DNA of 64,000 nucleotides from Periplaneta americana (GCF_040183065.1 NC_091127.1:111839334-111903333); one strand, 5' to 3'; positions 1 through 44,810 are shown, counted from the stretch's first letter. Translations and numbers: made by a program. The notes: generated by a model not told the origin, from the letters alone.

Positions 1-170
1 CAATAATTATGTGAAATTCAGATACACATGAGCTAATATCTGATTCTTCCTACATTTCTTATATGGAAGGAAATTTCTGGTCTGCCATTACACAATATAA
101 AGACTTGAAAAGACCTAGGTAATTTAAGATGGAGACCGATGATTATGATTATGACGACGTTTATGATTAT
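1..170. other. AT-rich flank, nothing recognised
   Basis: AT-rich sequence with no coding frame or repeat that I recognise, up to the start of the mini-element at 171. Confidence 0.5.
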
Positions 171-424
171 ATCGTCGTTGTTCCTGCAATAATTCCTATG
201 TGACATATTTATCGATTTTCAGATTTTTACTCTATTAAATAACTTAAATGGTGATACAGCAAATAATAAAATCTCCTATATGTAATTATATTTCTTTCTT
301 TCGAAAATGTAAGAATTCACAATCTCCTATGTACCACTGCTATAGAATGAATAAATGTGTTTTTTCTTCCTACTTAAAAATTTTATATTTTGCACATAGG
401 AATTATTGCAGGGACAACGAGGAT
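171..424. mobile_element. TIR mini-element (MITE), copy 1
   Basis: About 254 bp bounded by inverted repeats of about 33 bp. The left end reads CGTCGTTGTTCCTGCAATAA and the right end, reverse-complemented, reads CCTCGTTGTCCCTGCAATAA; both continue into TTCCTATGTG. There is no coding capacity. A second, inverted copy lies at 36008-36244 and shares interior sequence too (for example CGATTTTCAGATTTTTA next to the left TIR here). Two independent copies with the same ends make a non-autonomous DNA transposon likely. I could not assign a superfamily. Confidence 0.75.
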
Positions 425-2399
425 ATATTATGTCAATGATGTAATGAGGGACAAGAAGTTAGTGTTATTCACATATTATAGAAACAGAGGAAGAGTAGTG
501 TTGCCAAATTTTCATAAGCATCAGTAGTAATTTGTTTGCAATGTTGTTACATATAGAAATTTTAAAATATAAACAAATTTTTATGTATTCACAGTTATGT
601 ATTGGCCAGCGATTTTGTTTACAGTTCATGCGAAGTAGCTTTTGCCATGAAGAATTCATTTACACACATATTCTATTTATACAAATAAATATTGTATAGG
701 CCTAGTTGCGGAAAAAAATAATGATTACTAGTCCTTGTTCAAATTTGGCAACCATATTCTTTCCTCTTTTATGTAATGTGGGGGTATTAGTAACAGCTTG
801 TGACGTAAATTATTTCAATTAATGGAAGCTATCTTTAGAAAGAGAACAAGTTTCATGGAGGAAAATTCCAGAGCGACTTTCTTTATGTTATTTAAACAGC
901 AGAATTTAGCAAATTCATTGGAATAATGACTACCGCATTATACTTGTATTACAATTTATGTAACGGATAATATTGAATCTCTAGCGAATACTATAACTTC
1001 CAGTGCATATTTATGTGCTACTTATGTATTTATTTTTCATTCAAATTGAAACTATAATAATGAACAGAACGTACATTTACACGGAATATATTATATAAAA
1101 ATGTTTTATTTCTTCATTTTAGCTATGTTTATTACATACAGCATGATTCATAAATATTTCACACCCATAAAAATGATAACTTACTTTCTGTTTGAAGTTC
1201 TTGTAGAGAAGCTTTGAATCACAATTAATATTTTCATTTCACAACACATTCCTTCATTCTTATTCAACACACAATTAAAATATAATCTCTTCAAGTTCAC
1301 TTAATTAAGAAATGCAATAAAATACAGTATTTTAAAGCTAGACAATTTTCTTTAAGGAAAATGGGCTGTGCCATTTTAAATTTTATCTCACGTTTACTCT
1401 TTTCAAGCATTCTTGGCAAGATTCGTGATATTTATTAGGTTTTTCGGTCTCTGGTTTCTTCAACACTCGTCTGTAGAATACCACATTGTCCACACACACA
1501 ATATTACATTTATCTACCTTCTTTTGTCTTCCTTCTTCAACTAGGGTATGATGGCAACATATCACGTTATCAGACTATTAATGAGATAATACCATGGTGT
1601 GTATATTTTTTATCTCGTAAATTACAATAGATCTGCTTGGAATATCGAGTTAGAGTGTAGTTTTAATTCTCTTATGTAACATTTCCTCCTCACACCTTCC
1701 AAGAAAAAAAATCACCTAAAAATATGTCACATTAGAATATGACCCACATGAACATTAAGAAATTAAGTATAAAATTGAAAAATACTGATTGTTTAATAAC
1801 TGGAGTCCAACATTTTTACGAGAATAAAAGCCAAATTATTAATCTGTCCTCACGTGAACAATAATGATAATACAGATATATAAATGTACAAATTCTGTAT
1901 GAGCACTTTTATAATATTCTTATAATATATAGTAATGTTTAGGCACTTCTAATCATCAAACAAGTAAACTCATACCTACTAAAATACGTTCACAATTACA
2001 ATGTATTAATGTTATCTTCTCTGAAATACAGAAGGAAGATGCAAAAGTACTTATGGTAGCAGTATAAGTCACATCGTGCACTACAGGTCGAATCTCGTCC
2101 AACAGCTCCAATTTACCAGGAATAATTAAGCTCATGAATCATGGAAGCCAGTAAAACAACATGCAATTAAGTACTGGCGCTGTCATTCAGAAATCTCCCG
2201 CAAATTGATGTACGGGGTGATCCCTTCAAAATGAAAAATTCAAAAAGAAGGAAGGGTGGGTTTCTTGAAAATGTCGCATACTGCGTACGCATCTCAATCC
2301 TGATCTCTGTGACAAGAAGAGAATAATACTCTGCAGCAGGAATTCTCGACTGAGCTCATGAGGTCCCTGAGGTCATGGTCATTGCTGTTTAGGCTGCTG
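425..2399. other. 3' flank of transporter gene, no recognised feature
   Basis: Two kilobases of AT-rich DNA downstream of the transporter stop codon. The 3' untranslated region and polyadenylation site must start here. Several AATAAA hexamers occur on the minus strand (TTTATT on plus, for instance near 1428), but none is clearly the functional signal. No other gene is seen. Confidence 0.4.
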
Positions 2400-35271
<32,872 letters not shown>

Positions 35272-35279
35272 CTTGGCGC

Positions 35280-35350
35280 CTGAAACACCAACAAGTGCAT
35301 TATTAAGTTACGTTCTACAGGAAACATGACATAAGATTAACATTGTTCAA
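35280..35350 (-). other. Splice acceptor region upstream of first coding exon
   Basis: TGTTGGTGTTTCAG|GCGCCAAG on the minus strand at about 35293-35272, a good polypyrimidine-AG acceptor. It shows that the mature 5' end comes from further upstream. Confidence 0.75.
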
Positions 35351-35640
35351 CTAAGCGAGCGAAGTGACAGTAGTAAAGAACTGGACTTGCATTCGGAGGT
35401 CACGGGTTCAAATCCCGAGGCAGACCAATCTGATCGGAGGTTTTTAGTGGTTTCTTCGGACGTTCTAGGAATCTAATTATTAATAGAGTAAATGACAGAT
35501 TGATCCCCATTTCCACTATAAAAGAAAGCTCTCAATCCCTACTCACTGCACATGATGGACCTATGTGATATGACCACTAGATGGCATGAAAGTAAGCGGA
35601 CTGGCCGACAGACGACAGTAATCCAATGTATCAATAATAA
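35350..35640 (+). mobile_element. tRNA-derived SINE family I
   Basis: tRNA-like head: AGCGAGCGAAGTGACAGTAG near the A-box position and GGTCACGGGTTCAAATCCCG (B box GGTTCAAATCC) at 35398-35417. The body is unrelated to the other families (CACATGATGGACCTATGTGA, GACCACTAGATGGCATG). It was seen once, so the 3' limit is approximate. Confidence 0.6.
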
Positions 35641-35837
35641 ATGTACAGTACCATCCATAAAGTATGAAATGACTTTGCAGTTAAAGAGACTACAAATGAA
35701 ACATTAGACAAAAGAATAATCTATTGTAATTTTAATACCCATGTTGGATCCGATAAGCTATATTGAATTGTCAAATATTTTTCATATAAGACCGTCATAA
35801 ATTTCTCATTTGATATAATAGTGCAATATTTTATTTC

Positions 35838-35880
35838 ATGATAAACGTTTTCGGTTTTTTAAAAACCATCATCAGATCAT
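35838..35880 (-). ncRNA. Hammerhead ribozyme-like motif 3
   Basis: Minus strand: stem I ATGAT, CTGATGA (35875-35869), extra U, stem II GGTTTTT/AAAAACC, GAA, palindromic AACGTT, U at the cleavage position, then ATCAT, which pairs with ATGAT over five bases. Stem II and stem I differ in sequence from motif 2 but keep the pairing, which is the kind of covariation expected of a structured RNA. Confidence 0.6.
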
Positions 35881-36007
35881 CATTAACCCTTAAAATGAAC
35901 AGTTTTTACATTATAAACAATGAAAGACAATGGATTACATTAAGGTAAATCATGTTGAAAGTGTGAGATCATACGAAAGAATGAATATCATAAAACATTA
36001 AATGTAT

Positions 36008-36244
36008 ATCGTCGTTGTTCCTGCAATAACTCCTATGTGCAAAATATACAATTTTTCAGTAGGAGGAAAAAACACATTTATTATCCTATGGCAGCCGTAC
36101 ATAGGGGATTGTGAATTCTTACATTTTCGAAAGAAAGAAATATAATTACATATAGGAGATTTTATTATTTGCTGTAAGGTATTTAATCAAAAATCTGAAA
36201 ATCGATAAATATGTCACATAGGAGTTATCGCAGGGACGAGGATA
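36008..36244. mobile_element. TIR mini-element (MITE), copy 2
   Basis: Inverted copy of 171-424: it begins CGTCGTTGTTCCTGCAATAA and ends GGAGTTATCGCAGGGACGAG, with shared interior (TCGAAAGAAAGAAATATAAT). It sits between the inverted arms at 35795-36580. Confidence 0.8.
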
Positions 36245-36740
36245 TACATGTTAAAAATTGTTAAAATATTAAAATCAAACTGTGGGTCCAATATGAAAAT
36301 TATGTGGTATGAACAGCAAACGGTTCCTTGCAATTATGTGTAAAAGGTATCTTGTAATTGTATATATGTCATAATGTCTGCATTTACAAGCCACAAGTTA
36401 ATATACAGTTATAAATTAAAGATAATGTATGCAGCATCATGCTTATAGCTGTACTAACGCCTGGAGGCACGAGTGGAGGGGAAGAAGTATGTCCAGTGTT
36501 GCAGAAAGATGAACGTTTATCATGAAATAAAATATTGCACTATTACATCAAAACAGATAAGTTTATGACGGTCATATATGAAAAACATTTTGGTAATATT
36601 GTAATTTTAATAATACATCTAAGGAAACTTCCGTTATAAACTTCATTTTGGTCATTATTGTAGTAAGAGTATAAGTTCGTATTCTAGGACGCATCATATA
36701 GTTAACACGTAACGTAGTAAGTCTGAGAATCCATTTTTGT

Positions 36741-36973
36741 TCACCACCACCATAGCTCAGTCGACTGAGGCACTTTCTTGCCGATCCGGAATTGCGCTCG
36801 GGCCTGAGTTTGATTCCCACTTGGACTGACTACCTGGTTGGGGTTTTCCGAGATTTTCTCCAACTGTAAGACGAATGTACAAAATCTATGTCGAATTCTT
36901 GGCCTCATATCGCTTTCACTAATCCCATCGACACTAAATAAACGAGTAGTTGATGCAGCGACGTTAAATAACC
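36741..36973 (+). mobile_element. tRNA-derived SINE family B, copy 2
   Basis: Head CACCATAGCTCAGTCGACTG, GCGCTCGGGCCTGAGTTTGA, body CTACCTGGTTGGGGTTTTCC, end GCAGCGACGTTAAATAACC. It is diverged from copy 1. Confidence 0.85.
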
Positions 36974-37074
36974 AAGAAACCACCATCACGGTTTAGTCTT
37001 AGATGACTGTTCCATCTGTAAGGCTTTCAGAATTGGTTCTTGCTCTTTTTTCACATATGTTTCATATTCATACA

Positions 37075-37975
37075 TACATACATGTTCTGCTCAAGGGCAG
37101 GTCTTTCACTGCAAACTCAGCATTCTCCAATCTTTCTCATTTTCTGCTTTCCTCTTAGTCTCCGCATATGATCCATATATCTTAATGTAGTCTATAATTT
37201 AATAATATCTTCTTCTGCACCGAACTCTTCTTCCGTTCACCATTCCTTCCAGTGCATCCTTCAGTAGGCATTTCTTCTCAGCCAGTAACCTAACCAAATC
37301 CTTTTTCTCTTTCTGACCAGTTTCAGCATCATTCTTTCTTCACCCACTCCTTCCAACACAGCTACGTTTCTTATTCTGTCTGTCCATTTCACACGCTCCA
37401 TTCTTCTCCATATCCACATTTCAAATGCTTCTATTCGCTTCTTTGCACTTCGTCGTAATGCCTAGGTTTCTGCCCCATACAATGCCACACTCCATACAAA
37501 GCACTTCACTAGTCTCTTCCTTATTTCTTTTTCCAGAGGTCCGCAGGAGATGGTCCTTTTTCTATTAAAAGCTTCCTTTGCCATTGCTATCCTCCTTTTA
37601 ACTTCGTGGCTGCAGTTCATGTTACTGCTTATAGTACACCCCAAGTATCTGAAGCTGTCCACTTGTTCTACTGCCTCATTTAGAAGTTTATCTTCTTTAT
37701 TTTTCTTCCGACAACCATGGTCTTCGTCTTGTTTGCATTTATCTTCATCCCATACTGCTCACAGCTGTCATTTAGCTCCAGTAGCATATCCCTTACTATC
37801 GTCTCCTCTTCTACTAACAACACCACATCATCAGCAAATCTTATGCACTTTATTTTTCTTCCTCCTACTTTCACCCCTCCCACAGTTCTTCTTCAAATCC
37901 TCCAAGTAGATGTTGAACAGGGTAGATGATAAAGGACATCCTTGTCGTACTCTTCTCCCTGTTTCATTCAAATTC
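37075..37975 (-). pseudogene. Non-LTR retrotransposon (LINE) RT domain and 3' end
   Basis: Minus-strand remnant. In order: RQGCPLSSTLFNIYLED (RT palm motif, about 37955-37900), IRFADDVVLLVEEE with the catalytic FADD (37840-37800), MKINANKTKTMV, SFRYLGCTISS (37650), then the RT-thumb/C-terminal stretch with LVRKRKRIWLGYWLRRN near 37330-37280, ending at a tail of TACA/TGTA repeats. At least two frameshifts break the frame. The 5' part (endonuclease) is absent, typical of truncated LINE insertion. The same family supplies the fragment at 44205-44810. Confidence 0.85.
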
Positions 37976-38465
37976 CTGTAGTTCTGTATTTATTTAGTTA
38001 TTTGTGTAATCTGTAAGTGTCTTATCATTCTCCTTTAGTAATTATCAAATGTTCTAACAGATTGCTTACGTTTAATCTTTGATATTGTCATTACATGATA
38101 TAATCTCGTTGGTTCTTGTATATCCTAAAATAGATTTTAAGAACCTCATTTTTGCCGTCTGTGATCTCCGTTTTTGTTGTTCCTTATGGTCCAGAATTCC
38201 ACTCCGTAAATAAATACGAGAATTTCAAACTTGTTTTTACATTGGTTTTGTAGTATGACGTTATTTCTATTTTATCATACACACTTTGGAATTTGTTGAT
38301 TTAAAAAATCGATATCTTTACTGTTATTTAAACCAAATATGTAACCAACAGCTAATAATGTATGTACATAAATGAACGTAACAGCACTTCCGTATGTTGT
38401 ATTTAGTATTAGCACTACTTCATATGGACCACATAATAGTCCACATACATTGCGTTAACGCGACC

Positions 38466-38837
38466 TTAAAATACAAGTCTAGGTTGTAAATTAACAGTGC
38501 ACATAAAATTAACTTGGTGATTTCCTTTTGTCGGTTTTAGGATTAGCACGGTTTCATATCCTACCAACGATATGTTGCTGTTCAATGAGCTGCTTTGAAC
38601 TTTGATGTCATATTTTGCAACAGTACATGACTTCTGTGCCAGGCTACACATATCTAAATTAGACTCATACGTATCTTCACCGCTCTGGCACGAAACGCAA
38701 CTCTGTGAAGATAGAATTTTAATACGGGTTATATCTTTTGCCAGGTAGTAACAATCAGAAGACGGAAAGAGGCAACAGACGTTTTTTCGTGGTTCATTAG
38801 GAATGATGTCTGAATTCTGATGTTCCCATTTTTTCAT
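38466..38837 (-). other. Unrecognised 123-codon open frame
   Basis: Starts MKKWEHQNSDII and contains seven cysteines in CCLFPSSDC and SCVSCQSGEDTYESNLDMC. No family is recognised; no splice context or neighbour supports it. It may be a transposon relic or chance. Confidence 0.15.
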
Positions 38838-39438
38838 TTTTGCACATTGCAGTGGCAGTTAGTGTCGTGCATTTCAGTCTCTATGTTCGGTTCAAGTTTG
38901 TCGAGCGTGACAAGAACCGAAGTCTGCTTTGAAGAAGCGGATGTCTCGCTCGCTCGGTCTTGCGCCTTGTATGATCTGTGCCCTTAAGTTCGCTGGTCTC
39001 TCCTATACTCCTCTCCCAACCCTTCATACTTTTAGCCGACTAAGAATTTTAGAACAAATCTTCTGAAGTTTTATTTAGATGTAAGGACAGGTAATTTTTA
39101 TTACAAAAATATGATTAAACTTCGACAGAAATACACGTACATATAGGTACATCACATTATGTTTTTAAAATACATGCCAGTTACCAATTACCGAAAGAAA
39201 ATAGCTATAATTACATTCTTGATATAATATTAAAATAAATCACAGTTGCTCGGTAACAATATTTGTGTGACTACAGGGACGATGGAAGTATTACAGGCAT
39301 GATGTTCGAGTCAAGTTAATCGAGTATGACGAAGTTCGACATTCGTCGATGTTCGATCTGCAGAAGAAGGCCTGTCGTATTTGTTCCACTTTGTTATAAA
39401 AATATTCGCTGTCCTCCACTCCCATCCCTTCATGTTTT

Positions 39439-39646
39439 AGCGTAAACCTTGCGATTAGTTTTTCATATAAAATAAGACGAAGTTTATAAGTCTTGGTTGC
39501 CTCTCTCATGTTCGAACATTGCAGGACACTATTTTAAACCGCTTAAGGATTTGACCACGTATCTTGCGATTAGTTTTTTCAGGTGGTATATGACGAAGTT
39601 TGCAATGTTTTGGTTTCCTCTCTCATGTTTGAACTTTGCACATACA
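39439..39646. repeat. ~124-bp direct repeats with TTCGAACATTGCA motif
   Basis: CTTGCGATTAGTTTTT, then GACGAAGTTT and CCTCTCTCATGTT(C/T)GAAC(A/T)TTGCA, occurs at 39445-39526 and 39569-39646. GTTCGAACATTGCA with ACGACACTA recurs near 40060-40085, and a related GTGTCGTGCATTTCAG near 38865. The whole 38854-40088 block may be one TIR element; I could not settle its ends. Confidence 0.55.
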
Positions 39647-40110
39647 AGTCGGTACTTTGAACATATGCGTTTTCTAAATATATTTTGTTTGATTTATTTA
39701 TACGTATATTTGTGAATGTTTAGTCATATTAATAACAAGAAAAATTACCTATACTCATTATTATGCTAACTTCGCAAGATATGTGCCTCATATCCTTATG
39801 CAGCTAAAGCATAAAGGCGCAGGGGAGGAGGAACCAAGAAGAAAGGCACCGAACATATGTAGAAAAGGGGAAAGATTGAACAAACGCAAAGGGAGTTTCA
39901 GTTCTACAAAGACTCGGCAAACGTATCCTTACCGAACATAAGGCCTCTCACCGGTTTTTAATAGACTCTGTTATTTTAGTTTACATGCTTCACTTCCAGT
40001 ACTGTTGGGATGTCTATGGAGTAGGGCGAAGTTAGTAGTATCTTGATATCCCCTTTAATGTTCGAACATTGCACGACACTAGTGGCAGTGATTCTCATAA
40101 CAGTGATATT

Positions 40111-40116
40111 TCTTGA

Positions 40117-40191
<75 letters not shown>
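40111..40191. repeat. (CT)n(AT)n microsatellite
   Basis: About 13 CT units followed by about 28 TA units. Confidence 0.95.
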
Positions 40192-40194
<3 letters not shown>

Positions 40195-41428
40195 GTTTTG
40201 AAAGGAGAATGGTTTCAATGTTGTTTGCATTGGAATAGTCTATGTGAGCATCTCTTGCCAAGTAGTCTGTAGTGTCATTATTACCCACAATATCAACTTG
40301 AGAATCCACTAAAGAGTTACAATTTTCTCACCGTTAGAAAGCTCACAAATAATTCGATCAGTCTCTTCATTTTTTTTTTTTTTTTGCCAAGACACGGCTT
40401 AGTTTGCTGTCTTAGAATTGCAGACTTAATATGTCTTCATTATACATGAATTCCCTTATCTGGAGATTTTAAAGGACTGTTTTAATGATACAAATTTTAC
40501 CATCAAAATTAGTCTGTTTGTGGACAAATCTTGCAACAGAATGGAAGAATTGGACACGGACATAACAGAAGCACAAGTTAACAGTTCATTTTTATTTACC
40601 GATCTTATTATCTCAATCTGCAATAATAAATTCCACTGGAATCAATTATGTTGGTCGTTGATCGGGTGTACCGCGAATAGAGTAACATCATCTACAGTGC
40701 AGCTCCTCTTAGTTTTCACGAATGTTACGTTAATTTGTCTCTCAGACAGCGAGTTTTATTACAATAACATAATACGACCAACTGCCTAGGTATATTCAAT
40801 TGTAATTAATAATAATGGGCATAACATTAATTTAATAGCCATTTTTTGTCTGTGTTAATAGCATTTTATCCAAGAAATGACATATATTTCATGTAAATTG
40901 TGTTAACGCGATATACAGTAATAAAGACCACATCTCAGTAGGCCTACGATTTAGTATGAAATGAAAATGATTTGCGATTTTCTATGTAACATCTATCTAA
41001 TGAATTATGACATATAGACTATTCAAGCAACGTCATTCAATTAAGACATTAAGTCAGGAAAGGAATGAGTATCTTAATGTAAGCATTGCATACCTACGTA
41101 CATTTTTTACCATAATAATTAATGATGAGAGTCGAGAGACGTATCCAAGAAAAAGATTAGCGATCAGGTTTCTGATTTATTTGTTGGTTAGTTCGTTATG
41201 TATTTACTTATTTATCAGTTTATTTACTTATCTATTTACTTAATTTATTTATTTACGAGTATTTACTTATTTAGTCATTCATTTCATTCATTCTTTCTAC
41301 TTATTTTGTCCATCCATCCATCTAGATTTGTTCTCAGAGAATCAAGTCTTTTTTTCCCCGCAGATCTTGCGTTTCAGTTGGTTCTTTGTTGACTGGTAAC
41401 CAATGAGAAAAGGGTTTTATTTCTTTAA

Positions 41429-41656
41429 GTTTTTTTAAGTTGGTTATTTAACGACGCTGTATCAACTACGACGTTATTTAGCGTCGATGAGATTGGCGAT
41501 AGCGAGATGGTATTTGGCGAGATGAGGCCGAGGATTCCCCATAGATTACCTGGCATTCACCTTATGGTTGGGGAAACCCTCGGAAAAATCCCAACCAGAT
41601 AATCAGCCCAAACGTGAATTGAACCCGCGCCCGAGCGCAACTGCAGACCGGCAGGA
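41429..41656 (-). mobile_element. SINE family B, copy 3, 5'-truncated
   Basis: Minus copy with GTTATTTAACGACGCTGTAT at its 3' end, body ATTACCTGGCATTCACCTTA, and only part of the head (GAACCCGCGCCCGAGCGCAA). The 11-bp direct repeat TATTTCTTTAA at 41418-41428 and 41657-41667 marks the target duplication, so the loss of the head happened on insertion. Confidence 0.85.
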
Positions 41657-42399
41657 TATTTCTTTAATTTGTTTTTATTAAGAACGACATGTTCTTCTCA
41701 CCCTGTCTTCTATAAACTCTCAAGATAAGAGTTATTGTACGTCTTTGTCATACATATTATGGAATCTACCGTCGTACGTTCGAATTCCTTCTATACGGAA
41801 TATTGATCAAATGTAACATACGCTGTGCTCAATTGAGAGCGGAAGATACTATGTTATGGTTATCGCATCATGAAGAATCATATGGGCAAGCTGCGTGACT
41901 ACTGTACATTCAGAAAACATTCGTTGCATCATCATCAATTATTTATTTAGTAATATGAAGTTATAGTTATACATTAATAAATAATCAATATTAGGCCTAG
42001 TATGAGAAAATTGGTTTAAATCAAATAACTACTGTATAATTAAGCTATAGAATTAAACATACTACACAGAGTGAACCGTAAGTAATGTCATTAATTTCAG
42101 GGGGTTACTCTTTGAGATATTTCAAACAAAGAAGTTTAATACAATTTTGCTCGTTTTTCCTTCCTTTTCGAAATAAAAATTGTTTTATATGAAACATTAG
42201 ATATCGTGTTTCGGGAAAGTTATTGATTTAATTCCCAATATATTCAGTCAAGCAGTGTAGTATGATCAGACAGTGGATTTTCGGTCCCGAAACTAAACGT
42301 TAGATGTACGTAAGTTGCAGAGAAATCATTGACCTCATTCCTATGCTTCACAGAGACACACTGTAGGAACCGAAAATCTACTGTGTGGTTATGAAAATA

Positions 42400-42556
42400 A
42401 ATGATTGAAAGAATTTTAGTTTTGTCCTTTAAATGTGAAGAAATTTGACCGAACAAATATAACACTGTAAAATTCCTTTGCAGAACGAAGAGCTACATTT
42501 GTTCGGATCAAATTTCTGCACATTCAAAGGACAAAACTAAAATTCTTTAATCATTT
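42400..42556. repeat. Inverted repeat with 55-bp arms
   Basis: GAATTTTAGTTTTGTCCTTT at 42412 and its inverse AAAGGACAAAACTAAAATTC at 42526; the arms also share AAATTTGA(C/T)CGAACAAAT. The loop is about 40 bp. Confidence 0.8.
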
Positions 42557-42565
42557 ATTATCAAT

Positions 42566-43364
42566 TCAGAGACCAGAACTTTGGCAGAATGCCTTTTTAA
42601 ATGTGTTAAATCTATCTTCGTTTTGAAAGTAGATCTGTACGAATTATAACTTGGTGACCGAAACGTCACAGTTTTATGTTGCCCTTTTCTGCCTTTTTTA
42701 ATATAAATGCCTAATTTACAAAACAAATGCTTTTTTGCTTTTATTTGATTATTTATCTATTATTTATTAGTTTATTATTAAAATTGCCTACAGGTATATT
42801 TTAATTAATTCCTATAATCGCTACAATAAAAGTGGCTTCACCGAATGTATATTATTGTCTTTCAGTCAGTTCATATTGTCTTTGCAACAATGAGTGCTAC
42901 CGTGAAAAAATGTATAACAGTAAGCGTTTTAATTATCACTCGTATTTATTTGACAAGGCAACAATGAGTGCGGGTCTAACGTTATTTTTAACGGTTATTT
43001 TTCTTTCAGTTTTCAGTGCGACGTTGTTGTAGCTAGCTAAGTAATTAATATCGTAACATATCAGTACAACCAAACACAAAGATGCACTTTCCAAGGCTAC
43101 TTGCTTCCAACAGTAATTGCAACACCAAGTCGAAAATCTCAATTTGCATTCGACTTATGTAAAGCTTTTTCTTGCTACCGAAATCCCTTTGTGGAAAGTG
43201 CAAGGTTGTGGGTCTAGTGCAAGGTTTTTGTAATTGCCTTTATCGCGTATTTTAGCTATTTATAATGCCTTTCTGCCTGCCTATTTTAGTTATTTATGAT
43301 GCCTTTTTGCCTGCCTATTTTAATGATTCATAATGCCTAAACTTCCGGTCTCTGCATAATTCAC
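42566..43364. mobile_element. hAT-like non-autonomous element with tandem subunits
   Basis: Left end CAGAGACCAGAACTTTGGCA, right end inverse CAGAGACCGGAAGTTTAGGC. Near the right end, 43249-43340, a unit of about 38 bp (ATGCCTTTCTGCCTGCCTAT..) is repeated two and a half times. I did not find a matching 8-bp duplication. Confidence 0.55.
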
Positions 43365-44204
43365 TGCTCTCTGAAATTGACTGAGCATTTAGGGAATTCA
43401 ATGGCTTTCCCAGAACGTGCTATAAAACGTTTCATAAAAAAAAACATTCTCTCTCGAAAAAAATACTGAACTTATTTATTTGAAATATCTCAAAGAATAA
43501 CCCCTGAAATTAATTACACTACTTACAGTTCACTGTGTATATGCTAGAAAATTTGTGTGTATATTGTGAAATGGTAGCGAACTAGAAGCTTCATAATTAC
43601 GTCATGGGTAACGATAAGCTTGCTACCTTCACAACATTCGTCTCGAAGCCGTATACAGTACCTACGTATTATGTAAAAATATGTTACGCACCTTCTGTTG
43701 CAGAAGCTAAAAGCCCAGCGAAAGAAATCGCTGATGAGGAAATTCCTGTTTTGGCTCAGAATATCTGACCAGCTTGAGAATCAGCAGTTGCATTGCACTG
43801 AACAAGCATTCTGAAGTCGGTCGTGCAAACAAAGCTGTGTAAACAGGTCGACAGTTCTGAAATAGGGTCAAGACTACGACGCAAATAGCCGAAGAGTTGT
43901 GGGCAATTGGTCAGAATTCATGTACGAAACACAATACCACCTAACTCTTCTTCATTATGGAAAGGTACGCAATTTTAGAGTTAACATCTCCAGCACTTTG
44001 TAATACAATTTTAATTCGCTAAAACTTACGGTCTGACTTGGATGAATTAACATAAACGTATGAAATATGTATTGCAAGTACTGCATTATAATAGGTAATG
44101 CAGTGTACGAGTTGGCTTATGTAATAACGACATGCGTTTTGTCATGCTGCTCTATACTTGAGTATGTGAATATAATAACATAGTAATACAGTACTTACAA
44201 ATGG

Positions 44205-44810
44205 CTTTAAGGAACCCGAGTGGGTGAAGAAAGAATAATACTGAAACTTATCAAGAAGAGGAAAAGGAATTGGTTGTGTCACTGGCTGAGAAGAAACTGC
44301 CTACTGAAGGATGCACTGAAAGGAATGGTGAACGGGAGAAGAGTTGGGGTAGGAGAAGATATCAGATCATAGACGAAATTAAGATATATGGATCATATGG
44401 TAAAAGGTAAAGGTAAAGGTATCCCCGTAACATGCCATGAAGGCATTTGGGGGGCATGGAGGTAGAGCCCCATGCTTTCTATGATCTCGGCACTAGAATG
44501 AGGTGGTGTGGTCGGCACCACGCTCTGACCGCCTTTTACCCCCGGGAAAGACCCGGTACTCAATTTTATAGGAGGCTGAGTGAGGCCGTTCTGAAAGTTT
44601 GGCAACGAGAAAAAATCCTGTCTCCACCTGGGATCGAATCCCGGACCTTCCAGTCCGTAGCCAGCTGCTCTACCAACTGAGCTACCCGGCCGCCTCTATG
44701 GATCATATGAGGAAACGAAAAGGAAGGGAGTAAATAGAAAAGATTGGAGAAAGCTGGGTTTGCAGTGAAAGACCTGCCCTTGGGCAGAACACTAAATGAA
44801 TGAATGAATG
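44205..44810 (+). pseudogene. LINE ORF2 C-terminal fragment split by a SINE
   Basis: Plus-strand remnant of the same LINE family as 37075-37975: KKRKRNWLCHWLRRNCLLKD, then GMVNGRRVGVG, up to AAGATATATGGATCATATG, resuming after the SINE with AGGAAACGAAAAGGAAGGGA and the conserved end (CCTGCCCTTGGGCAGAACAC). The tail is an (AATG)n repeat at about 44794-44815. Confidence 0.8.
44400..44696 (-). mobile_element. tRNA-derived SINE family C, copy 2
   Basis: Full-length, nearly identical to 26611-26904. Perfect 13-bp duplication TATGGATCATATG (44387-44399, 44697-44709). It inserted into a LINE remnant, so it is younger than that LINE. Confidence 0.92.

Larger units (their letters stand above)
35795..36580. 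mobile_element. Inverted-arm element with a hammerhead-like motif
   Basis: Left segment 35790-35856 and right segment 36507-36580 are inverted copies (GACCGTCATAAA.. and AATATTTTATTTCATGATAA..). The left arm extends into a hammerhead-like motif; the right arm has lost most of it. The centre contains MITE copy 2 (36008-36244). The layout matches the palindrome at 18090-18410, so the same type of source is likely. Confidence 0.55.
42068..43537. mobile_element. Element with ~170-bp TIRs
   Basis: Left arm from CAGAGTGAACCGTAAGTAAT and right arm inverse CAGTGAACTGTAAGTAGTGT; both continue into AATTTCAGGGG and TTTGAGATATTTCAAA. Interior: a small hairpin (42400-42556) and a hAT-like insertion (42566-43364). 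No transposase was recognised. Confidence 0.65.

Noticed and set aside
38854..40088. Possible TIR element with GTGTCGTGCA ends
   Set aside because: Inverted similarity is limited and the termini and target duplication do not line up; only the internal direct repeats are reported.
42640..42680. GTGACCGAAACGTCAC hairpin resembling the 3' half of a hammerhead
   Set aside because: No CTGANGA core upstream at a suitable distance.
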